Shown: positions 49,154 to 57,660 of the stretch, piece by piece
Numbering within the stretch: position 1 is the first letter of the stretch
Layout: each line of letters starts with the position of its first letter
Source of the DNA: [Clostridium] aerotolerans DSM 5434
GTDB lineage: Bacteria > Bacillota > Clostridia > Lachnospirales > Lachnospiraceae
Length of the DNA: 64,000 nt
NCBI RefSeq assembly: GCF_000687555.1
Contig: NZ_JHWJ01000004.1
Span: forward strand, 186,001-250,000
Direction: 5' to 3'
Made by a program: the position numbers and the translations under genes
Notes under the pieces: model-generated
What the model saw: the letters and a program-made list of their open reading frames with translations, nothing else
What the model was told of the DNA's origin: nothing
Databases searched by the model: none

Positions 49154-49677
49154 GAAAGAAGAGAATCATGATCATTGGGCCAGGCGGCAGCGGGAAAACC
49201 TCACTGGCGAATGTTCTAAACGGCATAGACGAGCCTGCGAGGCGGACCCAAAACATGGTATATGGGAAAATGACCCTGGATGTCCCGGGTGTCTACCTAG
49301 AAAGTCCCTGGATGCATAAGCATATTATCGCCGCTGCTCAGGATGCCTCCCATGTACTGATGCTGGTAGACCAGTCTTCATGCCGGGAAAGCTACCCGCC
49401 GGGATTTGCGAAAGCGTTCCGGGTACCGGTGATCGGAGTCATTACCGGTAACGGAGATAAGCCTGAAAATGACGGCTGGTGTATCCGTCAGTTAAGAAAA
49501 ACAGGGGTTTTGGAACCCTACTGCCACATAAATTTAAAGGAACGTACAGGTCTTTTAGAGGTAATGGAAGCGTTAGGGCTCAGTCCGGAGAGCACGGACA
49601 AATCTAATGAAACACCCAGGGGTATCCCTGTATGCCCAATGAAACAGGGCAAATACAATGAAAGGAGGGAAATGTAA
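49150..49677 (+). CDS. eutP: EutP/PduV-like P-loop GTPase-fold protein
   Basis: A 175-residue protein with Walker A GPGGSGKTS (about 9-17), RRTQNMVYG in the switch region, DVPGVYLES and the base-specificity-like ITGNGDK, as in EutP/PduV. The function of these proteins is not settled; PduV has been linked to compartment positioning and EutP to acetate-kinase-like activity. A C-terminal tail of about 30 residues is extra. Translationally coupled to eutS. Confidence 0.85.
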   Translation: MRKKRIMIIGPGGSGKTSLANVLNGIDEPARRTQNMVYGKMTLDVPGVYLESPWMHKHIIAAAQDASHVLMLVDQSSCRESYPPGFAKAFRVPVIGVITGNGDKPENDGWCIRQLRKTGVLEPYCHINLKERTGLLEVMEALGLSPESTDKSNETPRGIPVCPMKQGKYNERREM

Positions 49678-49678
49678 C

Positions 49679-50815
49679 GTGGAGCAATTTGTAATGAACA
49701 CAAAGGTTTATATGGGATCCTCCTGTCTTGATCAGATAAAGGAACTGCCAGTGAATAAGGCTTATATCATCTGTGACCCTTTTATGGCCCAGTCCGGAAA
49801 GGTAAGCATGATTACAGACTTATTAACGGAAAAAGGAAGCAGCTTTGAAGTGTTTTCTGAGGTAGTGCCGGATCCTACCATTGAAGTGGTATCAAAGGCA
49901 ATCGGAAACATGCAAAGCTTCGGACCTGATGCCATCATCGCTCTCGGCGGTGGATCTGCCATTGATACAGCGAAGGCAGCCAGCCACATCTATACACAGA
50001 TGGGCAATGCAAAGCTTTATCTGGTAGCAGTTCCAACGACCAGCGGTACCGGAAGTGAAGTGACGAACTTCTCTGTGATCTCAGATCCTGAGGCACAGGC
50101 AAAATACCCGCTTCGTTCTGACAGTATGGTGCCGGATGCAGCATTTTTAGATCCTCGCTTTACCGTATCGGTTCCGCCTCATATTACGGCAGATACCGGA
50201 ATGGATGTACTGACTCATGCACTGGAAGCTTATGCTTCTGTGAGTGCAGGTGATTTTACAGATGCATTTGCGGAAAAGGCAGTGAAGCTGGTTTGGGGCT
50301 ATCTTGCACGTACCGTAGAAGAAGGAAGCGACTTAGAAGCCAGAACTCATATGCACAACGCATCCTGTCTGGCAGGTGTTGCCTTTAACGGAGCTGGCCT
50401 TGGACTTTGCCATAGTATGGCACATGCCCTTGGAGCTAAATTCCATATTCCTCACGGAAGAAGCAATGCAATTTTACTTCCTCATATCATCAGCTTTAAT
50501 GCTGGTCTTGAAGATGCAGGAGAATACGAAGCGTGCAAGCGGTATGTGGCAATTGCCAACATGCTTGGCATCGCAGCTGGAACAGATAAAGCCACGGTAC
50601 ACGGCCTGGTGCGTCATATAAAGAATCTTATGAACAAGATTAAGATTCCGCAGCAGATCACGGAATTAAACGTTGATCGTGACGAATTTTTACAGGCTGT
50701 AGAGGAAATGGCAGAAAAGGCGCTTCATGATAACTGCACATTAACGAACCCAAGAGTTCCGACAGCAGAAGATATCGCAAATATCTATCGCAAATTGTGT
50801 AAGGGGGGATTTTAA
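49679..50815 (+). CDS. Iron-containing alcohol dehydrogenase of the choline compartment
   Basis: A 378-residue group III (iron) alcohol dehydrogenase. ALGGGSAIDTAKAA is the NAD-binding turn, and the iron ligands are in ADTGMDVLTHALEAY (Asp, His) and HSMAHALGAKFHIPHG (two His). It would reduce acetaldehyde to ethanol and recycle NAD+ inside or at the compartment, like CutO/PduQ. The start is GTG at 49679 because AAAGGAGGG lies just before it; the in-frame ATG at 49658 is upstream of that site. It overlaps the next start by one base. Confidence 0.92.
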   Translation: MEQFVMNTKVYMGSSCLDQIKELPVNKAYIICDPFMAQSGKVSMITDLLTEKGSSFEVFSEVVPDPTIEVVSKAIGNMQSFGPDAIIALGGGSAIDTAKAASHIYTQMGNAKLYLVAVPTTSGTGSEVTNFSVISDPEAQAKYPLRSDSMVPDAAFLDPRFTVSVPPHITADTGMDVLTHALEAYASVSAGDFTDAFAEKAVKLVWGYLARTVEEGSDLEARTHMHNASCLAGVAFNGAGLGLCHSMAHALGAKFHIPHGRSNAILLPHIISFNAGLEDAGEYEACKRYVAIANMLGIAAGTDKATVHGLVRHIKNLMNKIKIPQQITELNVDRDEFLQAVEEMAEKALHDNCTLTNPRVPTAEDIANIYRKLCKGGF

Positions 50816-51447
50816 TGAAATTCATTACAGAAGACGATTTAAGAATTTTGTTTCGCAGAGAACCCTTTACCTCTTACGATCTTCAAGGAGGAACAAGACT
50901 TACACCAGGAGCCAGACAGTTTCTGGTAGATAAGAAAATTTCCTTTAGTGACGATCCTATGTCGGTAAAAAGAAAACCATTTAAGCTGGAAGAGAAAAAG
51001 GAAGAGGTAAAAGCCCAGGAAGCTAACATGCCAAGTGCACCAAGCGGAATGCTTGAGCTTAAGACAAAAACTCTTCAGGCCCAGTTTTTGGAAGTCGGAC
51101 TTGTGCTTATGGAACGGGATGTACTTCTGGCACAACAGGTATTTGATCTGGAACGGAAGCTATCGGACGTGGGGAAAGAAAGCGCCGGAGAAGACAATAC
51201 CATAAAGGTCTGCACAGGCTTTCATAAAGATAATATAAACGAAAACTTTGATGACTGTTTTGATATCACAGGCTTTCATGCCCAGTCTGAAAAGGGAAAA
51301 GAGATTGTCATGCTTCACCGTCTGCGCTGCTGTGTAAGAGAATTATCACAAGAGGCAGGAGACAATCGGTTTAACCCGGTCATTAACCGCTTATCACAGC
51401 TCATCTGTTTAGAATATGGAGGAAACGCATGTCAAAGAAAGCAATAA
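50815..51447 (+). CDS. EutT-like protein (cobalamin adenosyltransferase homologue)
   Basis: A 210-residue protein with the EutT/EutQ-type N-terminus FITEDDLRILFRREPFTSYD and LTPGARQFLVDKKI, then a helical part with VMLHRLRCCVRELSQEA and NPVINRLSQLICLEY that parallels EutT. The metal-binding HxxxCCxxC segment of EutT is not seen, and residues 45-70 are a Lys/Glu-rich linker instead. CutC needs no B12, so true adenosyltransferase activity in this locus is doubtful; a retained structural or signalling role is possible. Confidence 0.6.
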   Translation: MKFITEDDLRILFRREPFTSYDLQGGTRLTPGARQFLVDKKISFSDDPMSVKRKPFKLEEKKEEVKAQEANMPSAPSGMLELKTKTLQAQFLEVGLVLMERDVLLAQQVFDLERKLSDVGKESAGEDNTIKVCTGFHKDNINENFDDCFDITGFHAQSEKGKEIVMLHRLRCCVRELSQEAGDNRFNPVINRLSQLICLEYGGNACQRKQ

Positions 51448-52274
51448 CATTTGATAGCTGCAATGAACTGGTCAGCCAGTTTGAAGCAGTCGTAAAGCAG
51501 CCCGTTAAGGGAAGCTCCTCTGTTTACTATACGGGAGTGGATTTAGGAACAGCGTGTGTGGTACTGGCTGTGCTTGATGAAAACTTTAAGCCGGTTGCCG
51601 GCGCGTACCGGTATGCAGATGTGGTCCGTGACGGTATGGTAGTCGATTATATCGGTGCCATACGCCTGGTCAGAGAGCTGAAGGCAGAACTTGAGGAGAA
51701 GCTGGACACCGAGCTGCTTTATGCGGCTGCAGCAATCCCTCCGGGAACTGACTCTCTGGACGGGGGAGCCATTAAGAATGTGGTACAGGGTGCGGGATTT
51801 GAAATCACTGCCCTTCTTGATGAGCCTACGGCGGCAAATGCAGTCTTAAAGATCGAAAACGGAGCCGTGGTGGATATCGGAGGCGGAACCACTGGTATCT
51901 CCATCTTAAAGGATGGAAAAGTGGTATATGTTGCCGATGAACCTACTGGCGGAACCCATTTCTCCCTGGTGATATCCGGAGCCTATAATATGAGCTTCCA
52001 GGAAGCGGACGTTTATAAGCGTGAGGAAAAACACCACAAGGAGCTGCTTCCGGTATTAAAGCCGGTAGTTGAAAAAGTGGCCTCCATCATTAAGCAGCAC
52101 ATCGAAGGTCATGACGTGGATGAGATCTACCTGGTAGGTGGAACCTGCTGTCTGACTGGAATCGAAGGAATCATAGAAAAACAGACGGGGATCAGGACAA
52201 GAAAGCCTGAGAACCCAATGTTTGTAACTCCTCTTGGAATCGCATTCTCCTGTACACAGGAGGAAATGGCATAA
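51429..52274 (+). CDS. eutJ: EutJ-type Hsp70-like chaperone
   Basis: A 281-residue actin/Hsp70-fold ATPase with phosphate loops TGVDLGTACVVLAVLD and VVDIGGGTTGISIL, and the adenosine motif LVGGTCCLTGIEGI. EutJ proteins accompany ethanolamine and related compartments and are thought to help fold or reactivate cargo. It overlaps the EutT-like gene by 19 bases with GGAGG upstream of its ATG. Confidence 0.92.
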   Translation: MSKKAITFDSCNELVSQFEAVVKQPVKGSSSVYYTGVDLGTACVVLAVLDENFKPVAGAYRYADVVRDGMVVDYIGAIRLVRELKAELEEKLDTELLYAAAAIPPGTDSLDGGAIKNVVQGAGFEITALLDEPTAANAVLKIENGAVVDIGGGTTGISILKDGKVVYVADEPTGGTHFSLVISGAYNMSFQEADVYKREEKHHKELLPVLKPVVEKVASIIKQHIEGHDVDEIYLVGGTCCLTGIEGIIEKQTGIRTRKPENPMFVTPLGIAFSCTQEEMA

Positions 52275-52289
52275 AAAGGAAGTGGACGT

Positions 52290-52595
52290 ATGGAATACCG
52301 GATCATTAAATCACCGTCAAAAGGAACCATTGATATTTTAAACCGAAGAAAAGGCTCCGGCTCTTCAAACCCCATCGGGCCGGTGGACGCTGTTGGGCTG
52401 ATTCAGGGGCGTATCATTGAGATGGTCTGTGCTGCCGATGTGGCGGAAAAGGCTGTCGGCGTAACGGTGGAAGATATCAGGGGAAGCTGCCCACAGAACA
52501 TGATTATGCTGGCGATTTTTGGGGATACGGCATCGGTAGAGGCAGCGTTGGAAGAAATCAAACAAAGAGAGAAGAGAGGGACCATGGAATGGTAG
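52290..52595 (+). CDS. Divergent BMC-domain protein, GrpU-like
   Basis: A 101-residue protein with a polar N-terminal 30 residues and a short BMC-like domain (AVGLIQGRIIEMVCAADVAE, then DTASVEAALEEIKQRE). The GSCPQNMI segment, with its Cys at the likely pore, is characteristic of GrpU-type proteins of glycyl-radical compartments, one of which binds an iron-sulfur cluster. A redox or electron-transfer role at the shell is inferred. It overlaps the pentamer gene by 7 bases. Confidence 0.72.
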   Translation: MEYRIIKSPSKGTIDILNRRKGSGSSNPIGPVDAVGLIQGRIIEMVCAADVAEKAVGVTVEDIRGSCPQNMIMLAIFGDTASVEAALEEIKQREKRGTMEW

Positions 52596-52852
52596 CAGCA
52601 AGACTGATCGACAACATTTGGGCAACCAGAAAAGCCGACTCCTTAAACGGTTATAAATTCATGCTTGCTGAGATCATTGGAGGTACCAGGGAAGGCGAGC
52701 GGCTGATCGTAGCAGATATCATCAGTGCAGGTATCGGAGACCGTGTCATCGTATCTACCGGCTCTTCTGCCAGACGCATGCTGGGAAATGATGAGATTCC
52801 CATCGATGCTGTAGTAATTGGAATCATAGATGAGGATTGCCAATTTATATAG
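52589..52852 (+). CDS. eutN: Shell vertex pentamer (EutN/CcmL, BMC-P)
   Basis: An 87-residue BMC-P protein (RLIDNIWATRKADSLNGYKF, GIGDRVIVSTGSSARRML, IDAVVIGIIDE). Five copies cap the vertices of the shell. It is the only BMC-P gene in the locus. Confidence 0.95.
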   Translation: MVAARLIDNIWATRKADSLNGYKFMLAEIIGGTREGERLIVADIISAGIGDRVIVSTGSSARRMLGNDEIPIDAVVIGIIDEDCQFI

Positions 52853-52867
52853 AAGGGAAGTGATCAT

Positions 52868-53497
52868 ATGAAGCAGTTGATTTGTGAAAAAGATGTAGAG
52901 ATGCTCCATGCAGAAGGCAAAAAAGTATTTTACATGGAATGCGGAAGCATCATCACTCCATCTGCAAAAGATGCAGCAGATGCTTATGGAATCACCTTCT
53001 GTGACAAAGCAGAAGAAAAGCCACAGGTTCAGCCTTCACTTGCAGGTATGGACATTGACAGCGAGAAAATTTATATGGTACTGAAGACACTGATGGAACG
53101 AGGAATGTTAAATGACATTTTAAAGCCATATGAGTCAGAAAGCCATGGAAACGGTCTTAAAGTAGTTCGTGGAAGCTCCGTTAAAATGGACGTATTTGAC
53201 ACAGGGGATCCTAACGTGAAAGCTTACTACCAGGAATTAGTAAGCAAGGAAGAATCCAAAATCAGTGCAGGATTTCTTGTGATCGACCATTCAGAATTTG
53301 AGTGGGAGTTAACATACGAAGAAATCGATTATGTCATTGAAGGAACACTTACTGTGACGATCGACGGAAAGACCTATACAGCAAAAGCTGGAGACGTTCT
53401 TTTCGTACCGTCTGGATCTAAAGTGATCTGGGGTTCTCCGGATAAGGCGAGAGTATTCTACGCAACCTATCCGGCTAACTGGGCAGATCTGGTTTAA
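52868..53497 (+). CDS. eutQ: EutQ-like cupin protein
   Basis: A 209-residue protein with an N-terminal segment shared with EutT/EutQ (MKQLICEKDVEMLHAEGKKV, TPSAKDAADAYGI) and a C-terminal cupin (GFLVIDHSEFEWELTYEEID, EGTLTVTIDGKTYTAKAGDV, VFFATYP-like end). EutQ is associated with compartment assembly and has been reported to have acetate kinase activity. With PduL making acetyl phosphate in the same locus, an ATP-yielding step is possible. Confidence 0.9.
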   Translation: MKQLICEKDVEMLHAEGKKVFYMECGSIITPSAKDAADAYGITFCDKAEEKPQVQPSLAGMDIDSEKIYMVLKTLMERGMLNDILKPYESESHGNGLKVVRGSSVKMDVFDTGDPNVKAYYQELVSKEESKISAGFLVIDHSEFEWELTYEEIDYVIEGTLTVTIDGKTYTAKAGDVLFVPSGSKVIWGSPDKARVFYATYPANWADLV

Positions 53498-53508
53498 GGA
53501 GGTAAATG

Positions 53509-54108
53509 ATGCAGGCACTTGGCTTTATAGAAACAAAAGGTCTGCTGACTGCCATTGAGGCCGCTGATGCCATGTTAAAGGCAGCAGATGTGTCTCTATT
53601 GGAAAAGACTAAAGTCGGCGGAGGTCTTATCTCTGTAACAGTAACTGGTGATGTGGCAGCAGTAAAAGCAGCGGTAGATGCAGGAGCGGCAGCGGTAGAA
53701 CGTATCGATGCTAAAGCCCTGATCACACGCCATGTGATTCCAAGACCCCATGAAGAGCTTGTGGCGGTCATTGGCGGAGGAACTCCGGATGAGCCTGATG
53801 ATGAACCAGTGCCGGCACCGGTGCAGGAACCAGAAATCCAGGCAGAGCCATTAGTAACAGTGACAGAAGAAGAATCTTCCTGTGAGACCTTAACGGTAGA
53901 TACCATTAATAGAGAAACCGTTGACACCTGGATGAAGCAGGATGGTTTTTCAGAGACCATGAAGATACTTGAAGATATGAAGGTAACAGAGCTAAGGACG
54001 CTTGCCCGTGAATATCCGGAATTCAGCATAGCTGGACGAGAGATTTCAAAGGCAAATAAAACCCTGCTGCTGGAAGAATTCGGGAAGTATTATGGACAAA
54101 ATGATTAA
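53509..54108 (+). CDS. BMC-H shell protein with C-terminal SAP/Rho-N-like extension
   Basis: A 199-residue protein. Residues 1-90 are a BMC domain ([55 protein letters not shown]). An acidic Pro-rich linker (about 95-130) leads to a helical tail with MKVTELRTLAREYPEFSIAG and SKANKTLLLEEFGKYY, which looks like SAP/Rho N-terminal nucleic-acid-binding motifs. EutK also has a BMC domain plus a putative nucleic-acid-binding domain. The second of two adjacent ATGs (53509) is better spaced from AAGGAGG. Confidence 0.78.
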   Translation: MQALGFIETKGLLTAIEAADAMLKAADVSLLEKTKVGGGLISVTVTGDVAAVKAAVDAGAAAVERIDAKALITRHVIPRPHEELVAVIGGGTPDEPDDEPVPAPVQEPEIQAEPLVTVTEEESSCETLTVDTINRETVDTWMKQDGFSETMKILEDMKVTELRTLAREYPEFSIAGREISKANKTLLLEEFGKYYGQND

Positions 54109-54134
54109 GATTTTTAGAAAAGGAGAACCGGAAC

Positions 54135-55682
54135 ATGGAAAATTTTGATTATGATTTACGTTCCATCCAAGAAGCAAGGGATTTAGCAAGAAGCGGAGAA
54201 GCGGCAGCAAAAGCGATTGCAAAATATACAGATGAGCAGATTGACGCGATCTTAAGAAGTATGGCAAAAGCAGGAGAAGAGCATGCTCTTTGTCTGGCAG
54301 AAATGGCAGCAGAAGAGACTGGATTTGGAAAGGCAGCAGATAAGGCATATAAGAACCACGCAGCTTCCACTCTTCTTTATGAGCAGATCAAGGGAATGAA
54401 GACAACAGGAATTCTTTCCGAGGATCCTGTAACCAGAACCATTGAGGTGGCTGAGCCGGTAGGTCTTATCATGGGTATCGTACCTTCTACAAACCCAACC
54501 TCAACTGTATTTTTCAAAGCTATGATTGCGATTAAATCAGGAAACTCAATCGTATTTTCCCCACATCCATCTGCAGCGAAATGTACCTTAAAAGCAGCTG
54601 AGGTAATGCGTGATGCAGCGATCGCAGCAGGCGCTCCGGAAGGAATCATCGGTTGTGTGACCATGCCTTCCATGGGATCAACCAATGAACTGATGAAATG
54701 TAAAGAAGTTTCCATTATCATCGCTACTGGCGGTCCTGGAATGGTAAAAGCAGCATACAGTGCTGGAAAGCCAGCCATCGGCGTAGGCGCAGGAAACTCT
54801 CCGGCTTACATCGAGAAGACAGCAGATGTAAAGCATGCAGTCAGAACCATTATGGCAAGCAAGACCTTTGACTATGGTACCATCTGTGCTTCTGAGCAGT
54901 CCATCATCTGCGAGGAAAGCAACCATGCAGAAGTAGTAGCAGAATTAAAGGCTCAGGGCGGCTATTTTATGACCAAGGAAGAGACTGACAAGGTTTGCAA
55001 TCTGTTATTCAAAAACGGACATAACATGAATGCTAAATTTGTTGGACGTTCTCCTCAGGTAATCGCAGCAGCAGCCGGAATCCAGATTCCGGAAGGAACC
55101 AGAGTTTTAATTGGTAAGCAGGAAGGCGTAGGAGAAGGCTATCCATTATCCTATGAAAAGCTGACAACCGTACTTGGTTTCTATACGGTTAAGGATTGGG
55201 AAGAAGCTTGCGGTCTTAGCATCCGTCTCTTACAGAACGGAATTGGACACACCATGAGCATTCATACTCAGGACCGTGACAAGGTAATCAAGTTTGCTGC
55301 GAAACCAGCTTCCAGAATCCTTGTAAACACAGGCGGAAGCCAGGGTGGTACTGGAATCAGTACAGGCCTTCCAATCGCATTTACCTTAGGCTGCGGAACC
55401 TGCGGCGGAAGCTCTGTTTCCGAAAACGTAAGTCCAAAGCACTTAATTAACATCAAGACCGTTGCTTACGGATTAAAGGATTGTGCAACCATCGTAGAAG
55501 ATGATCCTACTTTCATGTGGAAGAATGGCAGCACAAAGACAGCTTGCAGCCCTGCAGATTTTGTAGCATCTTTCGATAAGAAGGAAACAGCTCCGGCAGC
55601 ATCCTGTCAGAGTGGTTGTGATGACAATGAAAAGTTAGCTGCTCTTGTAAAAGAGATCGTGCTGGCTATGAAGGGTCAGTAA
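54135..55682 (+). CDS. CoA-acylating acetaldehyde dehydrogenase of the choline compartment
   Basis: A 515-residue enzyme converting acetaldehyde, NAD+ and CoA to acetyl-CoA. The nucleophile is Cys251 in FDYGTICASEQ, the oxyanion-region motif is PSTNPTS (117-123), and GVGAGNSPAYIE is intact. The C-terminus ends, after a Cys/Ser-rich linker, in the amphipathic helix NEKLAALVKEIVLAMKGQ, typical of encapsulation peptides. It is the active partner of the cysteine-less homologue at 43758-45251. Confidence 0.93.
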   Translation: MENFDYDLRSIQEARDLARSGEAAAKAIAKYTDEQIDAILRSMAKAGEEHALCLAEMAAEETGFGKAADKAYKNHAASTLLYEQIKGMKTTGILSEDPVTRTIEVAEPVGLIMGIVPSTNPTSTVFFKAMIAIKSGNSIVFSPHPSAAKCTLKAAEVMRDAAIAAGAPEGIIGCVTMPSMGSTNELMKCKEVSIIIATGGPGMVKAAYSAGKPAIGVGAGNSPAYIEKTADVKHAVRTIMASKTFDYGTICASEQSIICEESNHAEVVAELKAQGGYFMTKEETDKVCNLLFKNGHNMNAKFVGRSPQVIAAAAGIQIPEGTRVLIGKQEGVGEGYPLSYEKLTTVLGFYTVKDWEEACGLSIRLLQNGIGHTMSIHTQDRDKVIKFAAKPASRILVNTGGSQGGTGISTGLPIAFTLGCGTCGGSSVSENVSPKHLINIKTVAYGLKDCATIVEDDPTFMWKNGSTKTACSPADFVASFDKKETAPAASCQSGCDDNEKLAALVKEIVLAMKGQ

Positions 55683-55706
55683 TCACAGCCGGGAAAGGAA
55701 AGTATC

Positions 55707-56342
55707 ATGGATAAATACGAAGCAGTCATTCAGCTTTTAATGGAAGCAGTAAAATCAGATTCCGGAAAAGATGACTTCAAAATACCAGTAGGCGTTTCCA
55801 ACCGTCACGTACATCTGTCCCAGGAAGACTTAGAGGCTCTTTTTGGTAAGGGATATGAGCTTACCAACATGAAAGAGTTATCCCAGCCAGGACAGTTTGC
55901 CTGCAAGGAAACACTGACCATCTGCGGCCCTAAGGGTGCCATTGAAAAGGTTCGTATCTTAGGACCGGTCAGAAAGCAGACTCAGGTGGAGATTCTGGCA
56001 GCCGACAGCTTTAAGCTTGGTAAAAAGGCTCAGCCAAAGATGTCCGGTGAATTATCCGGAACACCAGGAATCACACTGGTAGGACCCAAAGGTTCTGTTG
56101 AAACAAAAGAGGGCGTTATCGTTGCCCAGAGACATATTCATATGAGCCCATCGGATGCGCTGAAATTCGGCGTACACGACGGACAGGAAGTAAGCATTAA
56201 GACAGAAGGAATCCGTGGAGGCATCTTTGATCATGTTGCCATCCGTGTAACCGATACTTCAAGCCTTGAATGCCATTTAGACACTGAGGAAGCCAACGCT
56301 ATGGGCCTTGGCGGCTCCGCAACTGTCACCATTGTTAAATAA
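55707..56342 (+). CDS. pduL: Phosphate propanoyl/acetyltransferase, PduL type
   Basis: A 211-residue phosphotransacylase with the two zinc-binding histidine motifs VSNRHVHLS and VAQRHIHMS characteristic of PduL. It makes acetyl phosphate from acetyl-CoA and frees CoA inside the compartment. The first 20 residues (MDKYEAVIQLLMEAVKSD) form an amphipathic helix, an N-terminal encapsulation peptide like those of other compartment PduL proteins. Confidence 0.95.
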   Translation: MDKYEAVIQLLMEAVKSDSGKDDFKIPVGVSNRHVHLSQEDLEALFGKGYELTNMKELSQPGQFACKETLTICGPKGAIEKVRILGPVRKQTQVEILAADSFKLGKKAQPKMSGELSGTPGITLVGPKGSVETKEGVIVAQRHIHMSPSDALKFGVHDGQEVSIKTEGIRGGIFDHVAIRVTDTSSLECHLDTEEANAMGLGGSATVTIVK

Positions 56343-56387
56343 GTGAACCAATAAAAATTTATATATATAATCAGGAGGATTAATAAT

Positions 56388-56672
56388 ATGAAATACGATG
56401 CATTAGGAATGATTGAGACTAAAGGTTTAATTGGATCTATCGAAGCAGCAGACGCTATGGTTAAAGCAGCAAACGTTACTTTAATCGGTAAGGAATTCGT
56501 AGGCGGCGGCCTTGTTACTGTTATGGTAAGAGGCGATGTAGGTGCTGTTAAGGCAGCTACTGATGCAGGTGCAGCAGCAGCTCAGCGTGTAGGCGAACTC
56601 GTTTCCGTACACGTAATTCCTCGTCCACACGCAGAAGTGGAAACAATTCTTCCAGGAACAAAAGAGGCTTAA
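56388..56672 (+). CDS. Microcompartment hexameric shell protein (BMC-H), twin B
   Basis: A 94-residue BMC-H protein whose first 89 residues are identical to twin A at 41508-41798; only the last few differ (PGTKEA against PKDKKEIK). It is separated from pduL by 45 AT-rich bases with AGGAGG, and a strong terminator follows, so it closes the operon. Silent differences are common at the 5' end but nearly absent over 56493-56560. Confidence 0.96.
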   Translation: MKYDALGMIETKGLIGSIEAADAMVKAANVTLIGKEFVGGGLVTVMVRGDVGAVKAATDAGAAAAQRVGELVSVHVIPRPHAEVETILPGTKEA

Positions 56673-56684
56673 TTACAGCTTCCT

Positions 56685-56733
56685 AAGAGGTCTGGCTTTC
56701 TCCGCATAACGGAGGGAGCCAGACCTCTTTTTT
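56685..56733 (+). terminator. Terminator of the cut operon
   Basis: Perfect arms AAGAGGTCTGGCT and AGCCAGACCTCTT with an inner CTCCG/CGGAG stem, followed by Ts. Confidence 0.95.
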
Positions 56734-56786
56734 GGTTTATTGGATAAATGATATGATTCCATAGGTTCCTTAATGATTTGAATATT

Positions 56787-56857
56787 TTAAGGTACCTTAA
56801 TATTTTTCTTGACAATATATAAAACCTGATTTATTATATAAATTGTAAGGTACCTTA
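56787..56857 (+). promoter_or_regulatory. MarR-1 promoter flanked by two palindromic operators
   Basis: TTGACA (56809-56814), 17 bases, TATTAT (56832-56837). The 14-base palindrome TTAAGGTACCTTAA (56787-56800) lies just before the -35, and TAAGGTACCTTA (56846-56857) lies at the expected start of transcription. A degenerate third copy is at about 56761-56775. Autoregulation by the next gene is inferred. Confidence 0.78.
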
Positions 56858-56878
56858 GTAATGAAAGGAGATTAAATT

Positions 56879-57493
56879 ATGGAAACTAATACATCTGAAA
56901 AATTATTGCAACAGATTCGAAATTGTACCAATCTGGTTCACAGACTGATTCACCGGGAACACCATACTATGAATTCAGGAAACATGGGAAGCGGTATGGG
57001 GCGTGGGCAAGGACTTGTCCTTCGTATGCTTGCAGAAAATGACGGCATGACCCAGTCAGAGATTGCTGAGAAGCTTGATATCCGTCCTTCTTCTCTTGGA
57101 GAACTTGTGATGAAGCTTGTTGAAAACGGCTTTGTAGAACGCCGGCAGAATGAGAAAGACAAACGGGTCATCAATGTTTATCTCACAGAAAAGGGACGGG
57201 AGATGGAAAGCCAGTTTATAAATAAGAGGCAGCAGTCAGCCGAATCGTGGTGCGCCGGGTTGTCAGAAGATGAGAAGGTACAGCTTTCCGGGCTGCTGGG
57301 TAAACTGATCTCTTCTATGGAAGAATCAATGTCACAGGATGGGGCTGGATTTTCCGGTCAGGATATGCACTTCGGCCATGGACATCCGGGTATGGACCGC
57401 GATGCCCTTTTACGTCATGACCTGCATTCCCCAGGTGGTCATTTTGGCAAACGGTGCGGTGGTCATGGAAATGATTGGCGGAACAAATTATAA
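56879..57493 (+). CDS. MarR-family regulator with His/Gly-rich tail
   Basis: A 204-residue regulator. The winged helix-turn-helix is seen in VLRMLAENDGMTQSEIAEKL, RPSSLGELVMKLVENGFVER and the wing NEKDKRVINVYLTEKG. The C-terminal 50 residues are rich in His, Gly and Met (MHFGHGHPGMDRD, GGHFGKRCGGHGND) and could bind a metal. Similar MarR proteins often control ABC exporters placed beside them, but here the next genes have a different operator. AAAGGAG precedes the ATG. Confidence 0.85.
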   Translation: METNTSEKLLQQIRNCTNLVHRLIHREHHTMNSGNMGSGMGRGQGLVLRMLAENDGMTQSEIAEKLDIRPSSLGELVMKLVENGFVERRQNEKDKRVINVYLTEKGREMESQFINKRQQSAESWCAGLSEDEKVQLSGLLGKLISSMEESMSQDGAGFSGQDMHFGHGHPGMDRDALLRHDLHSPGGHFGKRCGGHGNDWRNKL

Positions 57494-57564
57494 GTTCATT
57501 ACTTTTTGTGTATCCCAGTATGAGAGGTCGAGGTCGTCAGAGGAACTCGATCTCAGACCTTTCG

Positions 57565-57612
57565 TTGACAATTGTTGGGACAGTAGATATAATTAGATAG
57601 AATTCTAATTAA
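57565..57612 (+). promoter_or_regulatory. Promoter and operator of the MarR-2/MFS pair
   Basis: TTGACA (57565-57570), 17-base spacer, TATAAT (57588-57593), followed by TTAGATAGAATTCTAATTAA (57593-57612) with palindromic core TAGAATTCTA. The same core stands before the MFS gene at 58151. Confidence 0.78.
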
Positions 57613-57660
57613 TTATGGGTTTCATTTTAAAATATGTGAGCGAAAAGGCTGGTGATTTAT

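Noticed and set aside
39277-56672. Reading the locus as propanediol (pdu), ethanolamine (eut) or hydroxyproline/propanediol GRE metabolism
   Set aside because: No B12-dependent dehydratase or ammonia-lyase genes are present. The glycyl radical enzyme has the CutC active-site loop CLMGCVEPQ and choline-contact Tyr/Asp spacing.
41508-56672. Twin shell genes as an assembly duplication
   Set aside because: The two copies differ at many silent positions, have different ends and different flanks, so they are real separate genes.
57339-57596. Plus-strand 85-residue frame at the end of MarR-1
   Set aside because: It overlaps the MarR-1 C-terminus and the next promoter in another frame, with no ribosome site.
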